Below, piece by piece: positions 17,785 through 26,764 of a stretch of DNA of 64,000 nucleotides. Made by a program: the position numbers and the translations under genes. The stretch comes from VBAS01 sp035318985 (lineage in GTDB: Bacteria > Bacteroidota > Bacteroidia > Chitinophagales > Chitinophagaceae): contig DATHDP010000020.1 in assembly GCA_035318985.1 (NCBI GenBank), positions 1 to 64,000 of the forward strand, in the 5' to 3' direction. The first letter of the stretch is position 1; each line of letters begins with the position of its first letter. A model generated the notes under the pieces. That model did no database searches. It saw nothing but the letters and a program-made list of their open reading frames with translations, and was not told the origin of the DNA.

Positions 17785-19671
17785 TTATTTCATTACTGGT
17801 AAAACTATATTACTGCTGTTAGCAGCATCATGATGAATTCTTATCGTTGCTTTTTGAAAATCTGTAATGTCAGCCTCATAAATATTTACAAATTTCTGCG
17901 GATTGCGATCTGCTAAAGGGAACCAACTGCTTTGTATCTGTATCATTAAGCGATGGCCTTTCTTAAATGTATGGGCAACATCAGGCAGATCGAATTTTAC
18001 TTTCTCAATTTTATTGGGAGTAAATGGGACAGGGGTTTCAAAACTGTTTCTGAATTTACCTCTCATGATCTCGCCTCTAACGAGCATTTGATAACCACCC
18101 ATTGGATAACTGCCACCACCAGCACGGCCTTGCTGCGCTGCAGAGTTAGGATAACTAAAATCATCAGGAAACACATCAATGATCTTTACAACAAAATCTG
18201 CATCCGTTCCTGTAATGCTAACTGCAAGATCTGCAACAACAGGTCCGGCAAGGGTTAGGTCTTCATTTAAAACATCCGTTTGAAAAGTCAATACATCTGT
18301 TCTTCTTGAAGCAAAACGCTGGTCATCGTCCATATAAGCAGCAGTGCGATCGAAATGAACATCCTCAGTATAAGGAACAGGATGTGCAGGATCGCTGATA
18401 TATTCACTTGCACTTTTAGAAGCAGTTGGCTTATTCCACGATAAATTTCCGTTTGGTTGAAAATAAATTGGTTGATTAGAAATATTTGCCGGTGGCCATT
18501 GATTTAAATTATGCCATTGATTTTCGCCACTGAAGAAAATTGTTGCTTCTGATAAATTAGGATCAGTTCCCTTTCCTTTTAAATAATAATTAAAGAAAGG
18601 TATCTCGATATTATTCTGATACCACAATGCAGTGTTTGAACCAAACTGGATATTTCCCATTTTTGTACCATCACGACCGCTCCATTGACCATGACTCCAC
18701 GGCCCCATCACTAATTTATTATGAATACCGGGATTTTGTTTTTCAATTGCCTTGTATAAATTCCATGCGCCGTAACAATCCTCCGCATCAAACAAACCGC
18801 CAACAGTAAGCATAGCAGGTTTTATATTATACATTGCATTTCTTGCATTGCGTGCCTTCCACCATTCATCATAGTTAGGATGTGCATATAGTTCTTTCCA
18901 GAATTTTATACTGTCTCCCATCATTTTCGCAAGATTTTTTAATGTACCGGCCTGTAAATAAAATTCATAATTGTCCCTGACCTTAAAATCAAATCCGGAG
19001 GGGCCAATTGTTGTTGGTTTCGGTCTTGGTTTGCCAAAGCCAGAATAAAAACTAAATCCATCCATTTGAAAAAATGCACCGTTATGATGAAAATCATCTC
19101 CCAAAAACCATTCGGTAACCGGTGCCTGCGGACTTACTGCTTTTAATGCCGGATGTCCCGAAGCTGCAGCCATTGTTGAATAAAAACCGGGATATGAAAT
19201 TCCAAATACTCCCACATTGCCATTATTGTTCGGTAAATTTTTTATGAGCCAATCGATCGCATCATAAGTATCGCTTGCTTCATCAATATCATTATTTGTT
19301 TTTTTGTCTTTGATAAATGGACGAACATCCACAAACTCACCTTCACTCATCCATCTTCCTCTTACATCCTGGATCACGATAATATAATTTTCACGGCAAT
19401 AATATTTCCAGTGACTAAGTAAAAGCCGACCAGAAAAGTCAGCACCATAAGGCGCACATGAATAAGGAGTGCGGTTCATTAATATCGGGTGTTTCTCACT
19501 CATATCTTTTGGTGTATAAACTGCAGTGAAAAGCTTTACACCGTCCCGCATGGAGATGTAGATCTCTTTCTTTGTATAATTCTCACGAACCCAAAGACTA
19601 TCCTGGTCATTTTGTGCCGTGGTAAATAAAAAGGAAAATAAAAACGAAAGAAGAAACAGTTTGCGTAGCAT
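17785..19671 (-). CDS. CocE/NonD-family hydrolase (S15-type), copy 1
   Basis: This 628-residue paralog of the next gene lies first in the two-gene operon. The signal peptide is MLRKLFLLSFLFSFLFTTAQ. The same elements appear: YISMRDGVKLFTAVYTPKD, DVRGRWMSEGEF, Ser in FGISYPGFYS, Asp in GGLFDAEDCYGA, His in GPWSHGQWSG, and the C-terminal jelly roll. A short Gly-rich insertion (AAQQGRAGGGSYPMGGYQ) near residue 530 is absent from copy 2. The tandem pair suggests duplication followed by divergence of substrate range. The upstream gap carries a small hairpin and no clear promoter. Confidence 0.9.
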   Translation of the reverse strand: MLRKLFLLSFLFSFLFTTAQNDQDSLWVRENYTKKEIYISMRDGVKLFTAVYTPKDMSEKHPILMNRTPYSCAPYGADFSGRLLLSHWKYYCRENYIIVIQDVRGRWMSEGEFVDVRPFIKDKKTNNDIDEASDTYDAIDWLIKNLPNNNGNVGVFGISYPGFYSTMAAASGHPALKAVSPQAPVTEWFLGDDFHHNGAFFQMDGFSFYSGFGKPRPKPTTIGPSGFDFKVRDNYEFYLQAGTLKNLAKMMGDSIKFWKELYAHPNYDEWWKARNARNAMYNIKPAMLTVGGLFDAEDCYGAWNLYKAIEKQNPGIHNKLVMGPWSHGQWSGRDGTKMGNIQFGSNTALWYQNNIEIPFFNYYLKGKGTDPNLSEATIFFSGENQWHNLNQWPPANISNQPIYFQPNGNLSWNKPTASKSASEYISDPAHPVPYTEDVHFDRTAAYMDDDQRFASRRTDVLTFQTDVLNEDLTLAGPVVADLAVSITGTDADFVVKIIDVFPDDFSYPNSAAQQGRAGGGSYPMGGYQMLVRGEIMRGKFRNSFETPVPFTPNKIEKVKFDLPDVAHTFKKGHRLMIQIQSSWFPLADRNPQKFVNIYEADITDFQKATIRIHHDAANSSNIVLPVMK

Positions 19672-19687
19672 GATGATTTAGATTTGT

Positions 19688-19704
19688 CCGAAGGACCCCT
19701 TCGG
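19688..19704. repeat. Short palindrome upstream of the CocE operon
   Basis: A perfect 7-bp stem CCGAAGG/CCTTCGG with loop ACC lies in the 79-base gap between divergent genes. It resembles the other short GC palindromes of this window. Confidence 0.55.
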
Positions 19705-19750
19705 GGGAGTATAAATTTAGGTATTCTCTACTTACATTAATCAATATTTT

Positions 19751-20230
19751 ATGAGTGATAATAAGCAAGTCATTGAAAGGTTTTATTCTGCTTTTCAAAG
19801 ATTGGACTATAAAAATATGAATGATTGCTATAGTGATGATATAATTTTCAGCGATCCTGTTTTCCTGACATTAAAAGCGGAGGAAGTAAAATGTATGTGG
19901 GAAATGTTATGCAAGAACGCAAAAGATCTTTCGCTGACATTTTCCGATATTGAATTGATCGATGAAGAATATGCCACTTGTAAGTGGGTGGCTAAATATA
20001 CTTTTTCTAAAACAGGAAATAAAGTAACGAATAACATCAAAGCCTTTATGCGTATAAAAGATGGAAAGATCAATGAGCATAGTGATGCATTTCGACTAAG
20101 TACATGGATCGGCCAGGCTCTTGGATGGAAAGGAATATGGTTTGGCTGGACCGGATTTATGAAAAGAGCAATTCAGAATAATGCAAGAAAAAATCTCTTG
20201 AAGTTTATGGAAAAGAAAAACGCCAGCTAA
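19751..20230 (+). CDS. SnoaL-like / NTF2-fold nuclear-transport-factor-type protein
   Basis: This 159-residue cytosolic protein has an NTF2-like fold of the SnoaL/ketosteroid-isomerase type. The opening NKQVIERFYSAFQRLDYKNMNDCYSDDIIFSDPVF is the classic first part of the cone-shaped domain, and IKAFMRIKDGKINEHSDAFRLSTWIGQALG is the closing sheet. Many such proteins have no known ligand. The tail (about 125-159) is basic and outside the core fold. It stands alone between divergent and convergent neighbours, and a hairpin overlaps its stop. Confidence 0.82.
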   Translation: MSDNKQVIERFYSAFQRLDYKNMNDCYSDDIIFSDPVFLTLKAEEVKCMWEMLCKNAKDLSLTFSDIELIDEEYATCKWVAKYTFSKTGNKVTNNIKAFMRIKDGKINEHSDAFRLSTWIGQALGWKGIWFGWTGFMKRAIQNNARKNLLKFMEKKNAS

Positions 20231-20241
20231 AGCTGACGTTT
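20218..20241. terminator. Possible bidirectional terminator
   Basis: AAACG-CAGC pairs with GCTG-CGTTT around a TAAA loop, with one mismatch in the stem. It spans the stop codon of the SnoaL-like gene and lies 26 bases from the convergent pirin end. The T-tract is weak. Confidence 0.45.
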
Positions 20242-20266
20242 CAATTGTTTTCCATAGATAATATTT

Positions 20267-21145
20267 TTAATCTGCTAAGACCCCAAACTTCCCCGCATTC
20301 ACATCATCCACTGCCTGTTCTATTTCTTCCCATGTATTCATCACAAATGGTCCATAGGCAACGATCGGCTCGTTGATCGGCTCACCGGATAGAATTAATA
20401 TGATCGAATCTTCTGTTGTTTCAATAGAAAGATCTTCTCCATCATTTTTTAAGAGAACAAAATGATCTGCATGGGCATTGATGCCATTCACTTTTACATT
20501 TCCTTCAATTACCAGCAATCCGGTATTGTATTCTTTTGGAAAACTTAGATCAAGTTTTGCATCTTTTTTCAATCTTGCATTATAAGCTTGAATAGGAGTG
20601 AATGTAGTGGCTGGGCCTTTTATTCCACCATATTCGCCAGTGACCACTTCAACAAAACCTTTTTCACCAGGCAAATTATACCTGCCCATTTTACTATTGG
20701 TGATCTCCTGGTATTTCGGTTTTGTTTTTTTATCCTTTGCAGGAAGATTCACCCACAACTGCACCATTTGAAAAGGGCCGCCTTTCTTGCTGAATTCTTC
20801 TTCATGGTACTCTTTATGCAAAATACCTGAACCTGCGGTCATCCATTGTACATCACCTTCGCCAATGATGCCGCTGTTACCTGCGCTATCATGATGCGCC
20901 ACTTTACCGTGATAGGCTATTGTCACTGTTTCAAATCCGGCATGCGGATGCACGCCAACACCACGTGGTTCATCTTTCGGACTGAAATCAATTTTAGAAC
21001 CATAGTCAAGCATAAAGAAAGGACTCATCCTTGTTTTCCCGATCTGTTTTGTACCGGGAAAAAAATTATGCACCCTGAAACCATCACCAACCATATGTGG
21101 TGGTGGCGGTGCAATTACTGCTTCAACTGATCTTTGATTGCTCAT
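20267..21145 (-). CDS. Pirin-family bicupin protein
   Basis: The 292-residue protein is a two-cupin pirin. The N-terminal cupin has the metal-binding pattern: HPHAGFETVTIAYHGKVAHHDSAG followed by EGDVQWMTAGSGILHKEYH. Members can act as quercetin dioxygenases or redox-sensing regulators; the role here is unknown. The C-terminal cupin is weaker, as usual for pirins. It lies downstream of a second, shorter pirin on the same strand, separated by 74 bases with an inverted repeat. Confidence 0.9.
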   Translation of the reverse strand: MSNQRSVEAVIAPPPPHMVGDGFRVHNFFPGTKQIGKTRMSPFFMLDYGSKIDFSPKDEPRGVGVHPHAGFETVTIAYHGKVAHHDSAGNSGIIGEGDVQWMTAGSGILHKEYHEEEFSKKGGPFQMVQLWVNLPAKDKKTKPKYQEITNSKMGRYNLPGEKGFVEVVTGEYGGIKGPATTFTPIQAYNARLKKDAKLDLSFPKEYNTGLLVIEGNVKVNGINAHADHFVLLKNDGEDLSIETTEDSIILILSGEPINEPIVAYGPFVMNTWEEIEQAVDDVNAGKFGVLAD

Positions 21146-21175
21146 GATTTTTTCTTTTTGGAATTAGGAATTTGT

Positions 21176-21217
21176 AATTAGTAATTGGGCCTAATTCCAA
21201 ACTCCCAATTACTAATT
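21176..21217. repeat. 14-bp perfect inverted repeat between the pirin genes
   Basis: AATTAGTAATTGGG at 21176-21189 is repeated as its reverse complement at 21204-21217. It begins 2 bases after the stop of the upstream pirin, so it may end its transcript, or it may be a small mobile palindrome. Confidence 0.55.
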
Positions 21218-21219
21218 CC

Positions 21220-21930
21220 TTATATAGGTACTTCCATTAATAGAATTTCCGCATTACTGTCGGCATTAATTTTCAATGCATCTGTTTCAGAAATTGCCAA
21301 TCCATCTCTCTTCTCCAGTTTTTCACCATTGATAGAAACCGAACCTTCGATCACAAATGCATAAACACCGTTCTTATTATTTTTTAATTTATAGTCTGTA
21401 TTGAAATCTTTATCCAACTTTCCCAAACTAAACCATGCATCCTGGTGTATTTGTACGCCACCGTCATTTGTACCAATTGGTGAAACAACTGTCAAAAGCT
21501 TATTGTGTTTATCTGCATCAGAAAAATTCTTCTGATCATACCGCGGTTCCACATTTTTTTTATTTGGGAAAACCCATATCTGGAAAAACTTAACCGGCTT
21601 ATCAGAATTCTTGTTCTTTTCGCCGTGCTGAATGCCAGTTCCTGCACTCATTGCTTGCACATCACCTTGCTTTATCACTTGAGCATTGCCCATACTATCC
21701 TTATGCTCAAGGTCACCACTTGTAGGAATAGAAATGATCTCCATATTATCATGCGGATGTGTACCGAAACCCATACCGCCGGCGACGGTATCATCATTCA
21801 AAACTCTTAGGGCACCAAAATGAACTCTTTCGGGATCGTGGTAACCGGCAAAACTAAAAGTGTGATAACTATCGAGCCAGCCATGATTCGCATGACCTCT
21901 CGTATTTGCTTTATGAAGAATTGTCTTCAT
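21220..21930 (-). CDS. Pirin-family protein (YhhW type)
   Basis: This 236-residue pirin resembles E. coli YhhW, a quercetin-type dioxygenase. The opening SYHTFSFAGYHDPERVHFGALRVLNDD is distinctive for this subgroup. The metal ligands lie in GTHPHDNMEIISI and later GTGIQHGEKN. It is shorter than the pirin downstream and the two are only distantly similar, so this is more likely an old functional pair than a recent duplication. A repeat-rich 284-base gap lies upstream. Its physiological role is not evident from context. Confidence 0.9.
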   Translation of the reverse strand: MKTILHKANTRGHANHGWLDSYHTFSFAGYHDPERVHFGALRVLNDDTVAGGMGFGTHPHDNMEIISIPTSGDLEHKDSMGNAQVIKQGDVQAMSAGTGIQHGEKNKNSDKPVKFFQIWVFPNKKNVEPRYDQKNFSDADKHNKLLTVVSPIGTNDGGVQIHQDAWFSLGKLDKDFNTDYKLKNNKNGVYAFVIEGSVSINGEKLEKRDGLAISETDALKINADSNAEILLMEVPI

Positions 21931-21965
21931 GATATATCCTTTTTATTTTTTTACAAACTGAATTA

Positions 21966-22035
21966 CTACTATTAAACTTTTGTTGTACAGTTTACCCAGA
22001 GCGAAGCGAAGGGCACTCTTGTACTTCCAGAAATT
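21966..22035 (+). repeat. Dispersed ~65-bp repeat, copy 2 (partial)
   Basis: It contains CTACTATTAAACTT, TGTTGTAC, then CACTCTTGTACTTCCAGAAA, matching the order of words in copies 1 and 3. An additional inverted segment lies just downstream (22090-22115). Confidence 0.55.
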
Positions 22036-22089
22036 TCTTCAGCACTTATACGACCAACTTGTTGCATAGCGAAGAGAAACCTGAACGGA

Positions 22090-22115
22090 GCGTCGCAACA
22101 AAAGCTAAATAGAAT
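22090..22115 (-). repeat. Inverted fragment of the dispersed repeat
   Basis: On the minus strand this reads ATTCTATTTAGCTTTTGTTG then CGACGC, resembling the CTATTAAACTTATGTTG and CGTCGC segment of copy 3. Together with copy 2 it forms a face-to-face pair. Confidence 0.4.
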
Positions 22116-22185
22116 TACTTATGCTGACAACCCAATCAAATAACTCATCGATATTAAACTTACAATGTTATAAGAACTGTGCCAC

Positions 22186-22214
22186 CTAAGTCACCCCTAA
22201 GGGGGACAGGGGGT
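22186..22214 (+). repeat. REP-like palindrome at the FMN reductase 3' end
   Basis: CTAAGTCA, a CCCCT/AGGGG stem, then GACAGGGGG. It ends against the stop codon of the FMN reductase and is the same family as 13357 and 35841. Confidence 0.7.
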
Positions 22215-22772
22215 TTATACAACAGCCTTTTCTTTCACGATTCTTTCTGCTAACCACAAAAGCTCAGTGATAAAATTGTGCACACTTTTTTCAAAGCTAC
22301 TATCAAGCAAATTTCCTTGTTCGTCAAATTTTTTATCAACTGCGGGCACGATCAACAAGTAAGGTGATGCGATACCAAACAAAGAAGGTATTAACAGAAG
22401 CAGTTGTTGCGAAGCCCTGATGCCACCAAATCCGCCCGGAGATGCTGTTACAATTCCAAATGGTATATGATGCTGTTTTGGAAAATGATCAAGCAAGTTC
22501 TTCATCGCCGGTGAGTAACTTCCATTGTATTCCGGTGTAGCAAGAATAAACGCATCAGCTTCAAAAATCCTTTTAGCAAGCGGCTTAAATTCATCAGGTG
22601 TTCTGTCAACCGATACAAAAACTGATTGCACCGGTGGCAAATTCCAGTCCTTCATATCTATGATCCCAGTTTCATGTTCTGTATTGCTATCCAACCATTT
22701 TTTTAGATGTAAGGCCACTCTTCTTGTTACACTATTCACTCTCGGACTTCCTGATATTATTTCTATTTTCAT
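22215..22772 (-). CDS. NAD(P)H-dependent FMN reductase
   Basis: This 185-residue flavodoxin-fold reductase of the NADPH-dependent FMN reductase family reduces FMN, quinones or azo compounds with NAD(P)H. The FMN phosphate loop is ISGSPRVNSVTRRV (about 5-18), and the second flavin-binding turn is ATPEYNGSYSPAMKNLLDH (about 79-97), which is diagnostic. No signal peptide is present, so it is cytosolic. It is separated from the pirin genes by the repeat-rich gap, so co-regulation is uncertain. Confidence 0.88.
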   Translation of the reverse strand: MKIEIISGSPRVNSVTRRVALHLKKWLDSNTEHETGIIDMKDWNLPPVQSVFVSVDRTPDEFKPLAKRIFEADAFILATPEYNGSYSPAMKNLLDHFPKQHHIPFGIVTASPGGFGGIRASQQLLLLIPSLFGIASPYLLIVPAVDKKFDEQGNLLDSSFEKSVHNFITELLWLAERIVKEKAVV

Positions 22773-22936
22773 AATGAATGTATTTTGTCAAAATCTGTTC
22801 CTGTTTGTTTTAAATCAAATCTATGGCAAAGTTCAGGCTTTATGGCAGAGTTGGAATTGATGTATGATAATTGAAACATCGTTTTGTCAGTTTTTACTGG
22901 TGAATCCTTTAATTTCGACTTCCTAATATCTAAGCA

Positions 22937-23980
22937 ATGATCAACAGGAGAAAGTTTATTCATACTTCGGCTTTTACTTCTTTCGCTGCTTTCTTGACGA
23001 ATAAAGTACAAGCTATGCCATCACAGGAAATAATCACAGGAAAACCAGTTGTCATTTCCACATGGGATGCGGGTATAGCAGCTAATAAAGCTGCCTGGGA
23101 GGTGTTGAGTAAAAATGGGAAAGCTATAGATGCAGTGGAAAAAGGCGTAATGGTTACGGAGGATTCGCAAAACTGCTGTGTTGGTCTTGGCGCCAATCCT
23201 GACCGGGATGGTTTTGTTACACTTGATGCCAGTATTATGGATGATAAATTCAATTGCGGCAGTGTTGCTTTTTTAGAAAGAATAAAACATCCGATCTCTG
23301 TTGCAAGAAGAGTAATGGAAAAAACACCGCATGTAATGCTTGTGGGAGCCGGTGCTCAACAATTTGCAGTTGCTGAAGGTTTTCCTTTGGAAGAACAAAA
23401 GCTTTCAGAGGATGCAAAGAAGGCATACGAAAACTGGTTAAAAAAATCCGAATACAAACCGCCGGCTATTAATGTAGAAAATAAACAAGGACATGGACCA
23501 TTTGCGCCAACTAAATTGGAGAACGGAGAATGGAATCATGATACAATTGGAATGGTAGCAATGGATTCATTTGGAAATTTAAGTGGTAGCTGTACAACCA
23601 GTGGTGCAGGATTTAAAATGCGTGGAAGAGTAGGAGACTCACCAATTATCGGTGCGGGATTATTTGTGGATAACGAAGTGGGAGCATGCACCTCAACAGG
23701 ACAAGGTGAAGATGTGATTCGTGTTGCCGGTTCACATTCCGTTATTGAAATGATGAGACAAGGATTATCACCCGAAGCAGCCTGTAAAAAAATTGTAGAA
23801 CGTATTGTAAAGATCAAAGGAGATAAAGTGAAAGAAATTCAGGTTGCTTTTCTCGCAGTAAATAAAAAGGCACAGGTTGGAAGTTTTGCCATTCACCCGG
23901 GATTTGAATATGCAATAAGAACAAATGAAATGGAGAAACTTGTAAAATCTAAAAGCTGGTTTAACCCGACAAAAAAATAA
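22937..23980 (+). CDS. N4-(beta-N-acetylglucosaminyl)-L-asparaginase (glycosylasparaginase)
   Basis: This 347-residue exported Ntn-hydrolase cleaves the GlcNAc-Asn bond left after proteolysis of N-glycoproteins. A Tat-type signal with RRKF at residues 4-7 is followed by a hydrophobic stretch ending near QA. The core starts with KPVVISTWDAGIAANKAAWEVL, the family opening. The self-cleavage site lies before the Thr of HDTIGMVAMD (about residue 202), the nucleophile. GRVGDSPIIGAG and STGQGEDVIRVAGSH are further family motifs. The cutC gene begins at the very next base after its stop. It is a distant relative of the cytosolic isoaspartyl peptidase at 7287. Confidence 0.92.
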   Translation: MINRRKFIHTSAFTSFAAFLTNKVQAMPSQEIITGKPVVISTWDAGIAANKAAWEVLSKNGKAIDAVEKGVMVTEDSQNCCVGLGANPDRDGFVTLDASIMDDKFNCGSVAFLERIKHPISVARRVMEKTPHVMLVGAGAQQFAVAEGFPLEEQKLSEDAKKAYENWLKKSEYKPPAINVENKQGHGPFAPTKLENGEWNHDTIGMVAMDSFGNLSGSCTTSGAGFKMRGRVGDSPIIGAGLFVDNEVGACTSTGQGEDVIRVAGSHSVIEMMRQGLSPEAACKKIVERIVKIKGDKVKEIQVAFLAVNKKAQVGSFAIHPGFEYAIRTNEMEKLVKSKSWFNPTKK

Positions 23981-24709
23981 ATGAAGTATTTAATTGAGAT
24001 CGCTACCTCCGATTTTCTGACTACTAAATCCGCTGTTGAAGGCGGCGCTGATCGAATTGAACTTTGTGCAAATCTTGCAGAAGGCGGCACTACTCCCTCT
24101 TATGCCCATATAAAAAAATGCAGAGAAGCTTTTGATATCTCTTTATTCCCGATCATTCGTCCAAGAGGAGGTGACTTTCTTTATACTAAGGATGAGTTTG
24201 AAATAATGAAGAATGATATCAAGCTGTGTAAAGAATTAGGATGCGAAGGAATAGTAATTGGTTTGCTGAATATGGACGGAACAATTGATATGACAAGAAC
24301 TTCCGAACTGATCGAGCTTGCTTATCCATTAGAAGTTACTTTTCATCGTGCATTCGATCGTTGTAAAGATCCATTTGCAGCATTGGAAGAACTAATTGAG
24401 ATCGGTTGCCAGCGAATTCTTACTTCCGGACAAAAACCAACAGTAAGTGAAGGCGTTGATCTTATTGCAGGGTTAAATAAAAAAGCGGATGACCGCATCA
24501 TCATTCTGCCTGGCAGTGGTGTAAGAAAAGATAATATCAAAATGCTGGCAGAAAAAACCGGATGCATAGAATTTCATTCTTCACTTCGCGGAAAAGCAAA
24601 AAGCCCCATGCAGTTTATTCATCCTGCTTTTGCAGATTCTGCAGAGAGTTATTATAATAATGAAATAAGCCCCGACGAGGTCAGGGCCTTGAGAAATGCA
24701 TTGATATAG
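23981..24709 (+). CDS. cutC: Copper homeostasis protein CutC
   Basis: This 242-residue cytosolic TIM-barrel protein belongs to the CutC family, named for copper tolerance but biochemically unclear. Motifs are LIEIATSDFLTTKSAVEGGADRIELCANLAEGGTTPS at the start, IRPRGGDFLYTKDE, VTFHRAFDRCKDP and RILTSGQKPT. The start codon directly abuts the stop of the glycosylasparaginase gene, so they are translationally linked. The 3' end (24663-24702) is nearly identical to an intergenic sequence at 26712-26751. The end is 7 bases from the convergent TlpA-like gene. Confidence 0.93.
   Translation: MKYLIEIATSDFLTTKSAVEGGADRIELCANLAEGGTTPSYAHIKKCREAFDISLFPIIRPRGGDFLYTKDEFEIMKNDIKLCKELGCEGIVIGLLNMDGTIDMTRTSELIELAYPLEVTFHRAFDRCKDPFAALEELIEIGCQRILTSGQKPTVSEGVDLIAGLNKKADDRIIILPGSGVRKDNIKMLAEKTGCIEFHSSLRGKAKSPMQFIHPAFADSAESYYNNEISPDEVRALRNALI
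24663..24702 (+). repeat. 40-bp repeat inside the cutC 3' end (partner at 26712)
   Basis: The segment starting AAGCCCCGACGAGGTCAGGG and running through TTGAGAAATGC matches 26712-26751 with about two mismatches and a 2-base difference at the left. It can fold through GCCC/GGGC. Here it encodes the CutC tail ISPDEVRALRNAL. Confidence 0.8.
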
Positions 24710-24716
24710 TGCAAGG

Positions 24717-26645
24717 TTAAAAAGCTTTAAGGGCTGTTTCAGTTGAAGCCATTTCAATCATTGCAGTTAACTCAGTCATTAGTTTATCATCGCTGCCATC
24801 AAAACCTACTGCTTTAAAACGTACCATTCCATTTTTGTCTATCACAAACTTCGTAGGAATTCCCTCAACTTTAAATTCTGCAACCACTTTATCATCATTA
24901 TCCATTAAAACATGGAATGAATACTTATTGTTTGCAATAAATTCAGCAGCATTCTTTTGTTTTTCATCACCTCTTTCCCATGTGTCAATGAAAACAAATT
25001 TCACATTCGGATCATCTTTATATTTATTTACCATCTTTTGCATACCGGGAAAACTTGCTTTACATGGACCGCACCAGGTTGCCCAAAAATCCACGATCAC
25101 AACTTTTCCTTTTAATTCTCCTAAATCTATTCTTTTACCGTTTAAATCTACTAACGCAAATACAGGTGCTTTTTCGTTTATCATTGATTTACGCAGATCT
25201 TCCAGCATCTTTATTGTTGCTTCTTTCTGCAATGCAGTAATATAATCATCAAAACCTCCTTCTGATTTTTTGTCTTTTACATAGGCTCTTTTAAGTATGT
25301 CTTTTATCTCTGAGGTAGATTTGCCATCTTTTACGAACTGCTCCAACTCTTTTACATATTGTTTTTTGGGAAGAGTTTTTTCGGCCAGCAATGCATAAGT
25401 ATTATTTTGATCGGGATCTTTTCCTTTGTTCACAACCATAGCTGCGTCTTTTGCATAGCCCAATCCTTTTTTATATTCACTTTTGCGATACATAACCATG
25501 CCATAAGTATCAGCAAACATAGCATACATGTATTTATTGTTTTCTTCCCACTGCTTTTGAGTCGAATAGTCAGGTTTTTTTGCCGTTGGGTTTTTCCATT
25601 CATTCTTATAATAATTCGTAGCAAAAGCTGAGAACTCTTCAGCCAATTCAAGATGATCACTTGTTTTTTGCATTTCCCAGGCTGCGCTATTATATAAAGA
25701 AGCTAATTCTGCTTTATCAGTAATGTTTAATTCCGTTATTGATTTTTTGAAATTCTCATAATCTTTATTCGCCAAGTAGGCTCGTGGGATCTGAGTTTTA
25801 AAAAATCCTAAATTTTGTTTTATACTTTTCCAATTCTCATCTGTTTCTGTTTTAGCAATGATATCATTAAGCATCGCTTTTTTCTTATCAACATCTTTTT
25901 GCTGGCTGTATTTCTGAAGTGTTTCATTGATTGCCCATCTTCCATTAGGAAATTTTTCTTTTTTTACGCTTGTAACAAATTTTTGTTGCTCGGGTAACTT
26001 GGCAAGCATATAAAAATTCTCAAGATTGCTATAATCGACTTCTTCTTTTAAGCCTGTTTTCAAAAGTGACTCTATCTCTTTTTGAATGATCTTTTGCGCA
26101 TCATCCTTTTTGGTCTGCGTTAGCAACCTTATATAACTGTACGAATAAGTTTTTTTATTATCGGGAAATGACTCAAATTCTTTGTCATAAGCCTCAAGAG
26201 CCTTTTCATTGTTTACATCTATACCAACCTGTCGGCCCGCATATTGATATAAACTTGCCTTTGACAAATAACTTCCATCACGTGGTTTATCATTCTCGTA
26301 AAGTTGAATGTAGTATCCTTCATTAAAATTGTTATCAAATTTTTTATCTGCAGTGAATCCAAAGTAGAGAAAGTTCATTGCTGTATCAGTTGTAATTGTA
26401 CCAGTATATTTCCCTCCATTTTTTTCTAGTACTATATCGTCAGCCTTGTTGCCCCGCTTGCCCATCTGGTACATTACTCCTTCAATAGGTTTTATTGTGT
26501 TAGCTATATCACCTGCCGGTTCATAAGTGAAAGTGACCTTGTCACCCGGCTTGGGTTTCTCAGGTGTGTAAGTGAAATTTTTCTGGGATTTTGCTGTTAC
26601 TGTGATTATCAATAACAGGGCTAAGATGAATTTCCTGGTAAACAT
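24717..26645 (-). CDS. TlpA-like thioredoxin-domain protein with long N-terminal helical region
   Basis: The 642-residue exported protein ends in a TlpA/ResA-type thioredoxin domain, which reduces or exchanges disulfides outside the cytoplasm. The signal peptide is at residues 1-20 (MFTRKFILALLLIITVTAKS). Residues about 20-130 form a beta-rich domain (FTYTPEKPKPGDKVTFTYEPAG). Residues about 140-470 are helical, with TPR-like segments of Asp/Lys-rich repeats. The thioredoxin domain (about 495-635) has the redox motif WCGPC in FWATWCGPCKASFPGMQ, and a cis-Pro region near EGIPTKFVI. The architecture is common in Bacteroidota. The partner is unknown. Confidence 0.9.
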   Translation of the reverse strand: MFTRKFILALLLIITVTAKSQKNFTYTPEKPKPGDKVTFTYEPAGDIANTIKPIEGVMYQMGKRGNKADDIVLEKNGGKYTGTITTDTAMNFLYFGFTADKKFDNNFNEGYYIQLYENDKPRDGSYLSKASLYQYAGRQVGIDVNNEKALEAYDKEFESFPDNKKTYSYSYIRLLTQTKKDDAQKIIQKEIESLLKTGLKEEVDYSNLENFYMLAKLPEQQKFVTSVKKEKFPNGRWAINETLQKYSQQKDVDKKKAMLNDIIAKTETDENWKSIKQNLGFFKTQIPRAYLANKDYENFKKSITELNITDKAELASLYNSAAWEMQKTSDHLELAEEFSAFATNYYKNEWKNPTAKKPDYSTQKQWEENNKYMYAMFADTYGMVMYRKSEYKKGLGYAKDAAMVVNKGKDPDQNNTYALLAEKTLPKKQYVKELEQFVKDGKSTSEIKDILKRAYVKDKKSEGGFDDYITALQKEATIKMLEDLRKSMINEKAPVFALVDLNGKRIDLGELKGKVVIVDFWATWCGPCKASFPGMQKMVNKYKDDPNVKFVFIDTWERGDEKQKNAAEFIANNKYSFHVLMDNDDKVVAEFKVEGIPTKFVIDKNGMVRFKAVGFDGSDDKLMTELTAMIEMASTETALKAF

Positions 26646-26711
26646 GGTTTGTGGTTTTAGTAAAAGAAAGGTAGGATAATTTAAAATATATCCAAGCGAC
26701 TTAAAAGTTAA

Positions 26712-26751
26712 AATAAAAGCCCCGACGAGGTCAGGGCTTTGAGAAATGCTT
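26712..26751 (+). repeat. Intergenic copy of the cutC 3'-end sequence
   Basis: This near-copy of 24663-24702 lies between the 5' end of the TlpA-like gene and the 3' end of the TIM-barrel gene. AAAGCCC/GGGCTTT forms a 7-bp stem, so it could act as a terminator, but the matching sequence beyond the stem shows it is a duplicated segment. Confidence 0.75.
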
Positions 26752-26764
26752 TATTGTAAATTTC

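Noticed and set aside
22937..23980. Origin of the glycosylasparaginase by recent duplication of the gene at 7287
   Set aside because: The two differ in signal peptide, in the sequence around the catalytic Thr and in most of the core; they are separate family branches, unlike the relic at 9428.
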